Below are positions 47,870-56,844 of a stretch of 64,000 bases of DNA, piece after piece. Position numbers and translations under genes: made by a program. The DNA is from Natrinema zhouii (GTDB lineage: Archaea; Halobacteriota; Halobacteria; Halobacteriales; Natrialbaceae), in assembly GCF_013456555.2 (NCBI RefSeq), contig NZ_CP084885.1, positions 1 through 64,000 on the forward strand. Reading direction: 5' to 3'. The notes below the pieces were generated by a model. The model ran no database searches, was not told where the DNA came from, and saw nothing but the letters and a program-made list of their open reading frames with translations. Each line of letters starts with the position of its first letter. Within the stretch, counting starts at the first letter, position 1.

Positions 47870-48261
47870 ATCCCTGGGTACGGTTGCTCGCCGGAAACCT
47901 CCTTTGCCCAGCGCCTTTACGGGGGACGCTGGGACACCGTTATATCCCATGTCACCGTTGAAATCTTATGATTCGGCGTTTCTGTGAGTGGAACAGATAT
48001 TGAATAGGTGCATCTACCGATTGATTGTTCTCAGTAGACAATGTCGCAGGAGTGGGCTTCAACACAGTCACGAAGGAGGTCTACACCGCAACTACTGAGC
48101 AGGTCGTTGAGCTCATTTCTGCTGTATGGACTCCACGCCTAGGTACTCTGAGAGAGGGAGTAAGTCCGACTGAGTTAGTTCGAACGCATCGACGTCGTTG
48201 TGATCCGTCACGTTCGACATCTGTAACGCACGAGCCTCTTTCCTGCTTACCGCTCCCCTCG
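47870..48261. other. Intergenic, no gene
   Basis: The 392 bp between PrpD and the cupredoxin hold only Arg/Ser-rich short frames that look random. No dyad stands out. Confidence 0.45.
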
Positions 48262-48570
48262 TCATTCACAGGGAAGTGAATCGGAGAGTGATATGTCGCC
48301 GACGAGAATCACCCCGCATGTCTCCTCTCCTTGGAGTCCACAGTAATACTCATAAATCCCTTCTTGATCAAATGCGTAGACGGCGCTGTCACCGGGTCGA
48401 AGAGTCTGTGTGCGGAACTGCCACTGATCTGCGACGTCATGAAATTGCACACTATCAACGACGTGGTCGGCCGACCCAGTGTTTTTCCAGACGACCGTCG
48501 TCCCCGGTGCTACCGTCTTCCGAACCGGATCGAACGCCTCATCCTCCATTTCAACGGTTGCTCGCCCCAT
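48262..48570 (-). CDS. Cupredoxin-like protein lacking copper ligands and signal
   Basis: 102 residues. The fold motif ATVEMEDEAFDPVRKTVAPG, then TTVVWKNTGSADHVVDSVQF (first His ligand) and EGIYEYYCGLQGEETCGVIL. Blue-copper halocyanins have Cys, then His, then Met; here the His position is Gln and no Met follows. The start lies at the domain edge, with no export signal, and the frame upstream soon meets a stop. It may be a truncated paralog of the halocyanin at 60100. Confidence 0.65.
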   Translation of the reverse strand: MGRATVEMEDEAFDPVRKTVAPGTTVVWKNTGSADHVVDSVQFHDVADQWQFRTQTLRPGDSAVYAFDQEGIYEYYCGLQGEETCGVILVGDISLSDSLPCE

Positions 48571-48669
48571 ATAGGAGAGATGGGCCTCAGATTTATTGAC
48601 GCTGCGATTGTGCTATAGGACCTCGCAGGGAAGGCTATTGACGAGTCGAAGAAGAACGCGACGACCGTG

Positions 48670-49029
48670 CTAGCCGCGCCGATCGATGACAATTAGGACC
48701 GCGATTAACCCAACTTGGACGAGTTTATCCGTGGCACTCACCCATGTGATTTGATCGAAATGAGTCGCAAGGTAGTAGACCGCCTGTACCGCCGTAAATG
48801 GAATCCCGAGCCTGACGATGGTTTGACGTCGAATGTCAACGACGACAGCTATGATCCCGATAGCGAAACCAATCCCAGCAATGAACAATGCGGGCGAACC
48901 TTTCTCGATCCCTAACCATAGGTGGACCACTCCGGTGATGGCAGCCAAGAGCAGGCCGATCAGATACAACGGCGTGAGTGATAGAAGTTGATTTGACGAT
49001 GATTTGCTATTGAATTCAGTCGTCGACAT
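48670..49029 (-). CDS. Four-helix membrane protein (DUF7475-like)
   Basis: 119 residues from the ATG at 49027-49029. An ATG three codons upstream exists, but an AT-rich TTAAAATT box at 49055-49062 sits 26-33 nt from the chosen start, typical of a leaderless gene. Four helices are evident: LYLIGLLLAAITGVVHLWLG, ALFIAGIGFAIGIIAVVVDI, FTAVQAVYYLATHF and LVQVGLIAVLIVI. It is a common haloarchaeal small membrane family of unknown function. Confidence 0.65.
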   Translation of the reverse strand: MSTTEFNSKSSSNQLLSLTPLYLIGLLLAAITGVVHLWLGIEKGSPALFIAGIGFAIGIIAVVVDIRRQTIVRLGIPFTAVQAVYYLATHFDQITWVSATDKLVQVGLIAVLIVIDRRG

Positions 49030-49517
49030 TACCGCCATTACTAAGATTCAGCACTTAAAATTGTTGTATTGAGATTACTAGCTCGCTCCGTTCTCGGTCC
49101 CAATTGCTCTTTGAGGGGTTCAAAATCGCTGGCTTCGAGGTCTGAAGATCGCTTACGGTCCCTTTTCTATCATACCTATATATAATTAGACAACAATGTA
49201 GCCGCAGGCTTGAACGAGCACCTCCCCGCGGCGAGCATCGTGCAGAGCAAGGCAGTCATATTGTATTTTTTATATCAATCCCGGCGTCCTCTGAGAGCCG
49301 TTGGAGAATCGACCGTACTCCATCGTTGTTATCGACGGCGGCCGTACGTCCTCCTCGTCTATGAAATGATAGTGGACAATCCTGGGACTATCCATGTCAT
49401 GGCTCTCGCTTCGACTATGACGACTCAGTCCGCGATGGGCTGCAAACAGCCCTCTCTCGGAGCGTGAATCTGAGGAGTAGCCCAAACATGCAAAGGCGGC
49501 AGGACACTAGGGAGACC
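49030..49517. other. Mostly noncoding with protein-like scraps
   Basis: Minus-strand scraps (for example AAVDNNDGVRSILQRLSEDA near 49280-49350) suggest a decayed gene, but no frame is intact. The TATA-like box of the 48670-49029 gene is at 49055-49062. Confidence 0.4.
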
Positions 49518-49823
49518 ATGGCCACTGAAACCGTCGACGGGTACGTTATAGACGTCGGATGCGTCCGGAAGAACGCTCGCGATGAGCTCCTTGAGAAGGC
49601 CCGAACGCACTCACGAGAGTGTGCACTAATGGGCCACTGCGTCGAGAGTGGCTATGGTATCGTGACCGACGACGATCGGTTGACTATTCTGGACTCAGAG
49701 GCGACCCCGAAAATAGTGAACATCGTGGAGGAAAGCGATACGGAGGAAGGGATACGACTCCGCGTCCAGAGAGAGGAGCAGGACGGGTCGATGGAAACGA
49801 CCAGTATCGAGGAGATCAGCTAG
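49518..49823 (+). CDS. Small Cys-containing protein of unknown function
   Basis: 101 residues from ATG at 49518; 18 upstream codons are Arg-rich and unlikely. The sequence GYVIDVGCVRKNARDELLEK, THSRECALMGHCVESGYGIV and DSEATPKIVNIVEE matches a small cysteine-bearing family with pattern D-x-x-C ... C-A-L-M-x-x-C. It probably binds metal or is redox active. No signal peptide. It is acidic and probably cytoplasmic. Confidence 0.55.
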   Translation: MATETVDGYVIDVGCVRKNARDELLEKARTHSRECALMGHCVESGYGIVTDDDRLTILDSEATPKIVNIVEESDTEEGIRLRVQREEQDGSMETTSIEEIS

Positions 49824-49944
49824 GTAGTAGCTCAAGACCCAGACTGGTCGACGGCTGAGTTCTGATATGGACTGCTGTCAGTCATTTCCGGCGCAACCCC
49901 GAACCGTCTTGGGGTTGCACCGGTAAATCGTTACAGCAGACCGT

Positions 49945-50853
49945 ATGACTGTATCTGCCTCACCAGAAGACGATGTATTCAGGTACACTTTCAATTCCGG
50001 ACAGCGTTGGCCGACTCGATTTACAGACAGCACTCGAGAGCGCCCAGTCATTTCTCTTGCACCACGTTGATGGGGAGATGTACGAGGGGACAACTGCGTC
50101 TGGTGGTGACTACTGATACTACAGGTCGTTGAGGATGACCTTCTCTTCGCACGGCAGCAATCAGGTCAGTTAGAGTGGCAAGCAACAACGGACACGGCTG
50201 GCCTTCTTCGTCACCGACTCAGACTTAACGACGATCCCGACGAAATCTTTGCCAGTTTCCCTGAGAATTCCACGCTCGAAAAAGCCAGACGCCGGTACTC
50301 TGGTCTCCGAGTAGTTCGTGATCCGTTCTTCCCCTGTCTCGTCTCGTTTATTTGCTCAGCACGAATGCCAGTCAAACGGATTCACGCCCTTCAGAGTAAT
50401 CCTGCACAGGAGTTCGGCAGTGCCGTCCACGTTGACGGTTCCACGTACTACGCGTTTCCATACCCCGAGGAGTTGGTAGCGGCATCGGAAAACGAACTCC
50501 GAGGTTTCGGTCTAGGGTTCCGTGCACCATATGTTAAACAGACGTCTCAGTGGTTTTAGAGGGTAATATCACGGGGACATCCCTGCGCGGCAGATCGTAC
50601 GAGAAGGTCCACGAAGAGCTTCAATCGTTCCCCGGAGTCGGTCCCAAAATAGTAGACTATGTTTCGCTGTTTGCATTTGGCCACCTCCAGGGAGTCCCAA
50701 TCGATACGTGGACATGGCGACTTATTGAGTGCTACTTCCCCGATGACGCGGCGGACTCATATGACGCCACAGCTCTAGCATTTCGAGATCGGTTGGTGAG
50801 TATACGAGTTACGCCCAAACTTATCTCGACCACTATGAGCGCCCTAGGAGATA
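49945..50853 (+). pseudogene. AlkA/OGG-type DNA glycosylase, decayed
   Basis: Pieces in three frames make one HhH-GPD glycosylase. The N-terminus reads DDVFRYTFNSGQRWPTRF, then stops near 50070. The middle reads VRDPFFPCLVSFICSARMPV and FGLGFRAPYVKQTSQWF. The C-terminus reads EELQSFPGVGPKIVDYVSLF, GVPIDTWTWRLIE (helix-hairpin-helix, then catalytic Asp), then shifts again to YAQTYLDHYERPRR. Base-excision repair function is lost. Confidence 0.75.
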
Positions 50854-51133
50854 GGAGCACCTCCTCATGTAGAATGTAGTCCAAAAACCCCTTCTATTTC
50901 TTATTACAAGTGTGGTCTTGTTCTCAATCTCCTATGTCCTTGTTTCGATTGTGGCATTTACACTCACTCAGAGAACCACATAGTAAGAATGCATACCTAC
51001 TGTGCAGTCGGTCATCTCTTAGCCTGAACGCTCAGTGTAGGTGAATTCCTCAATAACCACAGGAGAATGCAATGGCTGAATTTGAGTGAGTTCTTCCCAA
51101 CGCTTTATTCCTGGGGATAGTAAACAGGTTCAA

Positions 51134-51331
51134 ATGACTGATGGTGAACAAGACGAACATCAGTGGGAAATGAAAGGTGTTGGACATGGCGGTGGCAGTA
51201 ATAGAACTATCGTTGGGTTCCAATGTATGAACTGCGGAAAAGCGAAGATTGAACAGTTTGGACTCAGCAAGAGTGGGGTGATCTACGACGGCTACCCTGA
51301 ACCATCTAAACAGACCGACTCCGACAACTAG
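51134..51331 (+). CDS. Small zinc-ribbon-like protein
   Basis: 65 residues from ATG at 51134. The sequence contains GGGSNRTIVGFQCMNCGKAK, with a CxxC knuckle. It is acidic, so possibly a short zinc-binding regulator, common in haloarchaea. Upstream 50860-51133 is empty. Confidence 0.5.
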   Translation: MTDGEQDEHQWEMKGVGHGGGSNRTIVGFQCMNCGKAKIEQFGLSKSGVIYDGYPEPSKQTDSDN

Positions 51332-51460
51332 ACCCACTCCCATAGAATCTACCTTGCAGACATACCGCCTCGTTCTATAACAAATGCGGCGATCACCATG
51401 CCAATTATCCTTTTACTATCGTCAGTCCCTCCGACGCCTCCTTGACGGTAACTACTGTTG

Positions 51461-52180
51461 TTAGTTTACTCTCTGTCTCTTTCTCCATAGGTATCTGTAT
51501 ATCTTCGGAACACATTTCCGATAATAGAGAAGCACGACAGCCAGAATAAATAGAACAGTAGCGATCTCATAGCCATAGATCCCTAATAGTAGAGACAATG
51601 AGGAACCACTAGCTCCACTAAACAGCACGGGGGCAAGTAATGGACCAACACAAGCAGGACATGCTGCAATCCCGACAATGCCGCCAACTGCCGATCGTGC
51701 GAAGTCAAGCAACGCATCGTAAACTAGGTATGATAGTGTAACTAGACCAATGGTCTGGTATGGAACGAGCGTCAGTGTGATCCACTCTCCTGTATAAATA
51801 AGGACGGGACTCCAACCTAGTGATCGACCCCACGTAATCCCAATCCCGTTGGGTCCAGTTACCTGCGCAAGGTACTGAACATTGGGTCCGAGGATACCGG
51901 TGAGATAGAGCAGGATTAGTAGATATATCGCAGAAACAGCAGCAGCGAGTATTCGAAAGAGACGCTGTGCTGGTGCAGGCCGAGTATGCCAGATAACCCA
52001 TATAGAGACGGTAGTCCAGACGAATGGGATAAAAAAGTGAGTGAGCCGACTCCCCACCTCCCCGGTTCTGAATGCAAATGAAAGTCCTGCGATCAATTGA
52101 ACAGCGAATAGTAGATTGAACCAAGTTCCTCTTACAAGAAGCCGTCTGATATGAGTGTTATTAAACCTCGTTGTTGCCAT
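51461..52180 (-). CDS. Polytopic membrane protein with CPAC motif
   Basis: 239 residues with about six helices. The fourth or fifth helix contains GIVGIAACPACVGPLLAPVL, a CPAC motif inside the membrane with many Gly/Pro, flanked by GASGSSLSLLLGIYGYEIAT. The C-terminus is basic (YRYLWRKRQRVN). A CxxC in a helix suggests metal or thiol chemistry. It resembles haloarchaeal DUF7546-type membrane proteins. Confidence 0.6.
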   Translation of the reverse strand: MATTRFNNTHIRRLLVRGTWFNLLFAVQLIAGLSFAFRTGEVGSRLTHFFIPFVWTTVSIWVIWHTRPAPAQRLFRILAAAVSAIYLLILLYLTGILGPNVQYLAQVTGPNGIGITWGRSLGWSPVLIYTGEWITLTLVPYQTIGLVTLSYLVYDALLDFARSAVGGIVGIAACPACVGPLLAPVLFSGASGSSLSLLLGIYGYEIATVLFILAVVLLYYRKCVPKIYRYLWRKRQRVN

Positions 52181-52576
52181 ATGTAATTAAATGAATGGGG
52201 CGTGATTTCTGTGCGATTCCACTAGTTACTGGGAACGTGTGGGAGGAAAAGGATACTGGATCAGTAGAGCCAGATCAAGGATTATGTATCTCAGAAGGGG
52301 GAGGAGTTCTATACGTAATATACGGATGCTGAATTATACCATTTATTCCATGGATCGTCAGCGATTCTATAATCGTCTGGGAGATATCCATAGGAGCAGT
52401 CACCGTCTGCATGACGGCATCCTGTGATGTAATCCCTGCCAAAAGACACGATCTCTTTTTAGAGCTGTATACCTGAAAATAATAAGGTCACGATTCTAAA
52501 CCTAAGCTAGACGAGCTACACGCAAACGTCATCTGACCCAGACAATGTAGCTGATCATCTACATGATGTCGATGTT
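52181..52576. other. Intergenic, no gene
   Basis: The 396 bp between two minus-strand membrane genes contain no supported gene. Short AT-rich tracts may be promoters for 51461-52180. Confidence 0.45.
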
Positions 52577-52969
52577 CTACGGTTGACTACTCTCAGCGGT
52601 TGTCCGTTCTCGTTCTGTACTACTGGCAGCGTACACGTTGTAAGCAGCGAAGCTCGCAACAATGACGCCGACGATGACATCGCTCCACAGTAATACACCA
52701 CCGACACCGAAGACGAACGGGGCGATGATGAGCCAGAGGCCAAGCAACGCGTTGAGTGTGGCGGCGCCTGTACTTACAGACTGCTGGTTCGCTGCCCTGT
52801 AATAGTTGTAGCCACCGATAACAACGATCGAAGCACCAACGATCACGTCATTCCAGAGATCTCCTGTCGGAGCCTCGAATATAAACGGTGCTACGATTAA
52901 CCAGAGGCCGAGTAGGCTGTTGAGTCCTGCGAGCCATTTGGTTGTCGTGTTTTTGGTTGTCGTACTCAT
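52577..52969 (-). CDS. SPW-repeat membrane protein
   Basis: 130 residues. Two similar halves each carry a helix pair: LAGLNSLLGLWLIVAPFIFE with LWNDVIVGASIVVIGGYNYY, and TLNALLGLWLIIAPFVFGVG with LWSDVIVGVIVASFAAYNVY. This is the duplicated SPW motif (pattern GLWLIxAPF), widespread in haloarchaea. It resembles the C-terminal part of the VKOR fusion at 61859. Function unknown. Confidence 0.8.
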   Translation of the reverse strand: MSTTTKNTTTKWLAGLNSLLGLWLIVAPFIFEAPTGDLWNDVIVGASIVVIGGYNYYRAANQQSVSTGAATLNALLGLWLIIAPFVFGVGGVLLWSDVIVGVIVASFAAYNVYAASSTERERTTAESSQP

Positions 52970-53492
52970 TATCTATCGTGTGTGGTCGTTCAGTGATTGC
53001 GTCGTCAATTAATGCTATACGGCTGGTGACCGATACTGGCAATTCTCGTCGGTGTTGCATCGCGCAACAATCACATCACGAGGAATCGCCATCGCATCTC
53101 ATCGCTACGGTTGGAACCCACTTTGTTATCCAGAACCATGCAACGAACGGAAAAACGGTGAGGTTAGACCCTCCTATAATCAGACTTGTTTCTCAATAAT
53201 AAGCGGATAACTGACAATCAGTGAGTTACAGTAATACCAGTTATACCCTTACAAGGAGGATTGGTGAGGACGAAATCTTAGATCGACTTTGATGAGTCCC
53301 CCGTGTCCGTTTTGCCCCTATATCGGCAACCTCTTAGCTAATCATATTTTAATGGTGATTCCGGCTATTGTCGGTGTCCCTGTACTGAGAACCCAGTAAC
53401 TGCAGTGTAGAAGATATTCGAAGGACACCAAGTGGAGAGGTCGATCTACGTAATGTGAGCACCAGTAGCCTCATCACGATGCCTGCTGAAAG
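52970..53492. other. Intergenic, no gene
   Basis: The 523 bp between divergent genes hold no supported coding region. An AT-rich stretch near 53335-53355 may belong to a promoter. Confidence 0.4.
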
Positions 53493-53870
53493 ATGTGTAT
53501 GTTTCAGCGGATCGCAGCTAAGCTCTCGTCTACACAGTCAACACCTCCACAGTTAGTATACGATGATACGTGCAATTTCTGTACGTTGGCAGCTGCGTTC
53601 GCCGTCAGGCACAGTAACATTGAATCTACCGGCTTTTCGGAGTTGACTCCCACACAACGAGCTCGTCTCCCGCCATGCTATGAGGCCTGTGCACACCTGC
53701 TTACCGACGACGCAGTGTACTTTTGTGGACGAGCTATGGAGGAAACGCTCGTCCAGATCTATCCCGTTCTTGATTCACTGTTCACAGTCGCTCGTCGCCT
53801 TCCGTACTACCCATGGACCCGTGAAGCGATCTACCACTATATTTCGAAGTATCGTGGGCTGACTGGCTAA
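53493..53870 (+). CDS. DCC-family thiol-disulfide oxidoreductase-like protein
   Basis: 125 residues. The characteristic PQLVYDDTCNFCTLAAAFAV (D-x-x-C-x-x-C of DUF393/DCC) opens the protein. Later AVYFCGRAMEETLVQIYPVL and YYPWTREAIYHYISKYRG complete the fold. The family is thioredoxin-like and often membrane-associated. A second ATG two codons downstream is possible. It is 56 bp before gndA. Confidence 0.75.
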   Translation: MCMFQRIAAKLSSTQSTPPQLVYDDTCNFCTLAAAFAVRHSNIESTGFSELTPTQRARLPPCYEACAHLLTDDAVYFCGRAMEETLVQIYPVLDSLFTVARRLPYYPWTREAIYHYISKYRGLTG

Positions 53871-53926
53871 ATTCTCTGCCCTGGGCTTTAATACCGTTCT
53901 TCACGTGTTGCTATAAGGAGTTTACT

Positions 53927-54919
53927 ATGACATCTGTCACCGAAATGGGTGTGATCGGACTGGGAACGATTGGCGGGAACCTTTCAAAACAGGCTGTTGA
54001 AAGAGGAATCCGAGTCGTTGGAAAGAAACACTCAAGCGACAAACCGGAGCTACGAGAGAAGGGAGTCGAACTCGTTGAAGAGTACGATGCATTCGTTGAT
54101 GAACTTGCCCAACCGCGAGTGGTCTACATGTCAGTTCCGGCCGGTGACATAGTCGATAGAGTTCTCGACGAACTTATGCCACGACTTGACGACGGTGATG
54201 TAGTCATGGACGGAGGGAATTCCTTTTTCAGGGACTCGATAAGACGCGCAGCAAAACTAGACGAGCATGGCATTCACTTCCTCGACTGTGGCACGAGCGG
54301 TGGGTCAGAAGGTGCAAGACACGGAGCTTGCTTCATGGTCGGTGGCAACAAAGAAGGCATTGAGATAGCCGAACCGCTCCTCGAGGAACTCTCCGTTGAC
54401 GGTGGATACGTTCACACTGGCACGTCCGGAAGTGGCCATTTCGTAAAATTAGTTCATAACGGCATTGAGTTTGGGATGCTTCAGGCGATCGGAGAGGGCG
54501 CCGAACTGCTGGAGGACAGCGACTTCGAGCTGGAGTTGGACGAAGTCTTCCACAATTGGTCGAATGGGTCCGTCATTCGTGGCTGGCTCGTCGATTTGAT
54601 GAACCAACAACTCAACGAACAGAAGTTCGAAGATGTTCCAAACTATGTTGAGGATACTGGCGAGGTCAACTGGCTCGTTCAAGAGGCGGTCAAGAACGAG
54701 ACGCCGATTCCAGTGATCTCTCAATCAGTGATGGAACTTTTCAAGTCTCGAGGAGGACAGAACAACACGTATCGGGCGATCGCTCTCATGCGACACGGCT
54801 TTGGCGATCATCCATTCGGGAGTGACGAAGACATTGCCGAAGAACGCCGGACGAGCCAGGTCGAAAATCGTTCAAGAAAGCATCTTGAAGAGGAAGTTAA
54901 CGATGGAGACCTCCTCTAG
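53927..54919 (+). CDS. gndA: 6-phosphogluconate dehydrogenase (decarboxylating)
   Basis: 330 residues. The NAD(P) dinucleotide fold has MGVIGLGTIGGNLSKQAVER. The catalytic block reads FLDCGTSGGSEGARHGACFM with HFVKLVHNGIEFGMLQAIGE (the Lys/His of the 6PG site). The C-terminus reads RGGQNNTYRAIALMRHGFGD. It oxidises and decarboxylates 6-phosphogluconate to ribulose 5-phosphate with NAD(P). It lies 11 bp before the RpiA fusion, forming an oxidative pentose-phosphate operon. Confidence 0.92.
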   Translation: MTSVTEMGVIGLGTIGGNLSKQAVERGIRVVGKKHSSDKPELREKGVELVEEYDAFVDELAQPRVVYMSVPAGDIVDRVLDELMPRLDDGDVVMDGGNSFFRDSIRRAAKLDEHGIHFLDCGTSGGSEGARHGACFMVGGNKEGIEIAEPLLEELSVDGGYVHTGTSGSGHFVKLVHNGIEFGMLQAIGEGAELLEDSDFELELDEVFHNWSNGSVIRGWLVDLMNQQLNEQKFEDVPNYVEDTGEVNWLVQEAVKNETPIPVISQSVMELFKSRGGQNNTYRAIALMRHGFGDHPFGSDEDIAEERRTSQVENRSRKHLEEEVNDGDLL

Positions 54920-54930
54920 GAGGGAAATCA

Positions 54931-55803
54931 ATGGCAAAAGAATTCGAGTGTCCCAGGGATAGTTGTACATTCACCGATTGGGCAGATGACGAAGCAACGG
55001 TCATCGAGACGGCCCAAGATCACCTCGAAGATCATGGTATTTCCATGAGCACAGACGAGATCCGCAACCATATCCAAGTTATACCATCCCCTCGTCGGAT
55101 CAAGAGCAGTGCAAGCGGCGTAATGGATGAGCGACGAAGGCGTGCTGGAAAACGTGCAGCAGAGGTTATCGAGGACGGCATGGATGTGGGGCTTGGAACA
55201 GGGAGTACTACGGCCTGGGCGATCGCCGAACTCGGACAACGAGTCGCTGATGGTCTCGATATTTGTGGTGTGGCTACATCGATCCAGTCACATGAACTCG
55301 CTAAGGAGGCAGGTATTCCGCTCGTCAATCTCGATGAGTTGACTGCACTTGATATAGCAATTGACGGGGCCGACCAGTATTCTATCCAACATCCGCACGT
55401 AGTGAAAGGTGGCGGTGCATCACACGCCCGTGAGAAGGTAATCGATACTGCCGCCGAGCAGTTCATTATTGCAACCGATGAAACCAAGGCGGCTGACCCG
55501 CTCGATCATTCCATTCCCCTCTCCGTGCTGTCCGAGTCTCGCACGCTTGCTGCAGAGTGGGTGCGGAATCAAGGAGGTGAACCAAAACTTCGGTACGCAG
55601 AGGCGAAAGACGGCCCGCTCTTTACAGCGAATGGGAATCCCGTGCTTGACTGTGATTTGGGTCACTCGAACATCCAGAAGATTGTGCTGTCCAATTGGCA
55701 TCGATCCCTGGTGCACAGGAACATGGGTTATTTGTTAATATGGTTGATGAGCTGTATATCGGTACCGATGATGGTGTTGAACAACAGCAGTTCTAGGTGT
55801 TAA
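54931..55803 (+). CDS. rpiA: DUF1059 domain fused to ribose-5-phosphate isomerase A, 3' frameshift
   Basis: Residues 1-51 (AKEFECPRDSCTFTDW...IRNHIQVI) form a DUF1059 domain. From ~65 it becomes RpiA: DGMDVGLGTGSTTAWAIAEL, VATSIQSHELAKEAG, LDIAIDGADQY and HPHVVKGGGASHAREKV. RpiA interconverts ribulose and ribose 5-phosphate. After DCDLGHS (near 55665) the frame is wrong: the expected tail HPEDCAVQLASIPGAQEHGL and MVDELYIGTDDG reads in another frame to a stop at 55794-55796. One deleted base explains this. As read, the last ~45 residues are foreign. Confidence 0.8.
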   Translation: MAKEFECPRDSCTFTDWADDEATVIETAQDHLEDHGISMSTDEIRNHIQVIPSPRRIKSSASGVMDERRRRAGKRAAEVIEDGMDVGLGTGSTTAWAIAELGQRVADGLDICGVATSIQSHELAKEAGIPLVNLDELTALDIAIDGADQYSIQHPHVVKGGGASHAREKVIDTAAEQFIIATDETKAADPLDHSIPLSVLSESRTLAAEWVRNQGGEPKLRYAEAKDGPLFTANGNPVLDCDLGHSNIQKIVLSNWHRSLVHRNMGYLLIWLMSCISVPMMVLNNSSSRC

Positions 55804-55879
55804 TCCACTCTCTACTCAGCTATCTCTATGATGCAAGTGCGTGCTGTACATTTACAGAGGTCCTCTGCGTACTGAATAC

Positions 55880-56809
55880 ATGGACGTACTCATCACCGGT
55901 GGAGATGGATTCGTTGGTCAGCACCTTTGCTCAGAACTTATTGAACGCGGTCATGACGTTACTTCCCTCTCACGAACACCTGATCCATCGGTCTTACCAG
56001 ACGAGGTGATGTTGACCCAAGGAGATGTTACTGACTATGACTCCATTGAGGATGCATTTGAAGGAAAAGACGTCGTGCTGAATCTCGCGGCTCTCCCCCC
56101 GCTACACCAACCACCACGAGAAACCAGCCATGACAGCGTTTGCATCGGCGGCTCAATCAATGCCGTTGAAGCCGCTGAAGAACACGGTGTCACCAAGTTC
56201 ATCGAAATGAGTTCACTGGGGGCAGATCCGAACGGAGAGATTGCATACTGGCGAACACAAGGGCTCGGTGAAGAGGTCGTTCGGTATTCAGATCTCGATT
56301 GGGTTGTTTTTCGACCGTCATTCATTTTCGGTGAGGGAAGTGAGACGTTCACATTTATTAAACAACACACGACGCCATATGTAACAGTCCTCCCTGACGG
56401 CGGGAAAACGCCGAAATTTCAGCCGATATGGGTCGGAGATTGTGTCAAAATGTTCGCAGACGGAGTCGAAAGTGACGATCACGTTGGCGAGATATACGAA
56501 CTCGCGGGGCCAGAAGTGCTGACATTCGAGGAGGTAACTCGGTTACTGTATAAGACCGACGGAAAATCAGTAGAAATCATTCCTGTGCCGATGCTGATAG
56601 CAGCGATTACACTATACGCTCTAGATCCGATTCCACAAATCCCACTAGGTATCAACCAGGCACGTGCGCTACAGTTGACAAACGTAGCGGACCAGAACGA
56701 TATTGGCGTATTTGGATTTGACAAATCTGATTTAACAGGGCTTTCAACATATCTTGCTAGAAAGCAGAAGAGATCCAAGCAACAACAGATGGTAGCTAGT
56801 CCCCCCTAA
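55880..56809 (+). CDS. NAD(P)-binding epimerase/NDUFA9-like protein
   Basis: 309 residues from ATG at 55880, chosen because the nucleotide fold starts immediately: MDVLITGGDGFVGQHLCSEL. Further blocks are FEGKDVVLNLAALPPLHQPP, VTKFIEMSSLGADPNGEIAY, VVFRPSFIFGEG and FQPIWVGDCVKMFAD. There is no YxxxK pair, typical of the NDUFA9/quinone-related atypical SDR group rather than sugar epimerases. It is followed by a flavoprotein on the same strand. Confidence 0.8.
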   Translation: MDVLITGGDGFVGQHLCSELIERGHDVTSLSRTPDPSVLPDEVMLTQGDVTDYDSIEDAFEGKDVVLNLAALPPLHQPPRETSHDSVCIGGSINAVEAAEEHGVTKFIEMSSLGADPNGEIAYWRTQGLGEEVVRYSDLDWVVFRPSFIFGEGSETFTFIKQHTTPYVTVLPDGGKTPKFQPIWVGDCVKMFADGVESDDHVGEIYELAGPEVLTFEEVTRLLYKTDGKSVEIIPVPMLIAAITLYALDPIPQIPLGINQARALQLTNVADQNDIGVFGFDKSDLTGLSTYLARKQKRSKQQQMVASPP

Positions 56810-56844
56810 TTTATTAGTTTGATTGATAATAAAATAACAAACAT

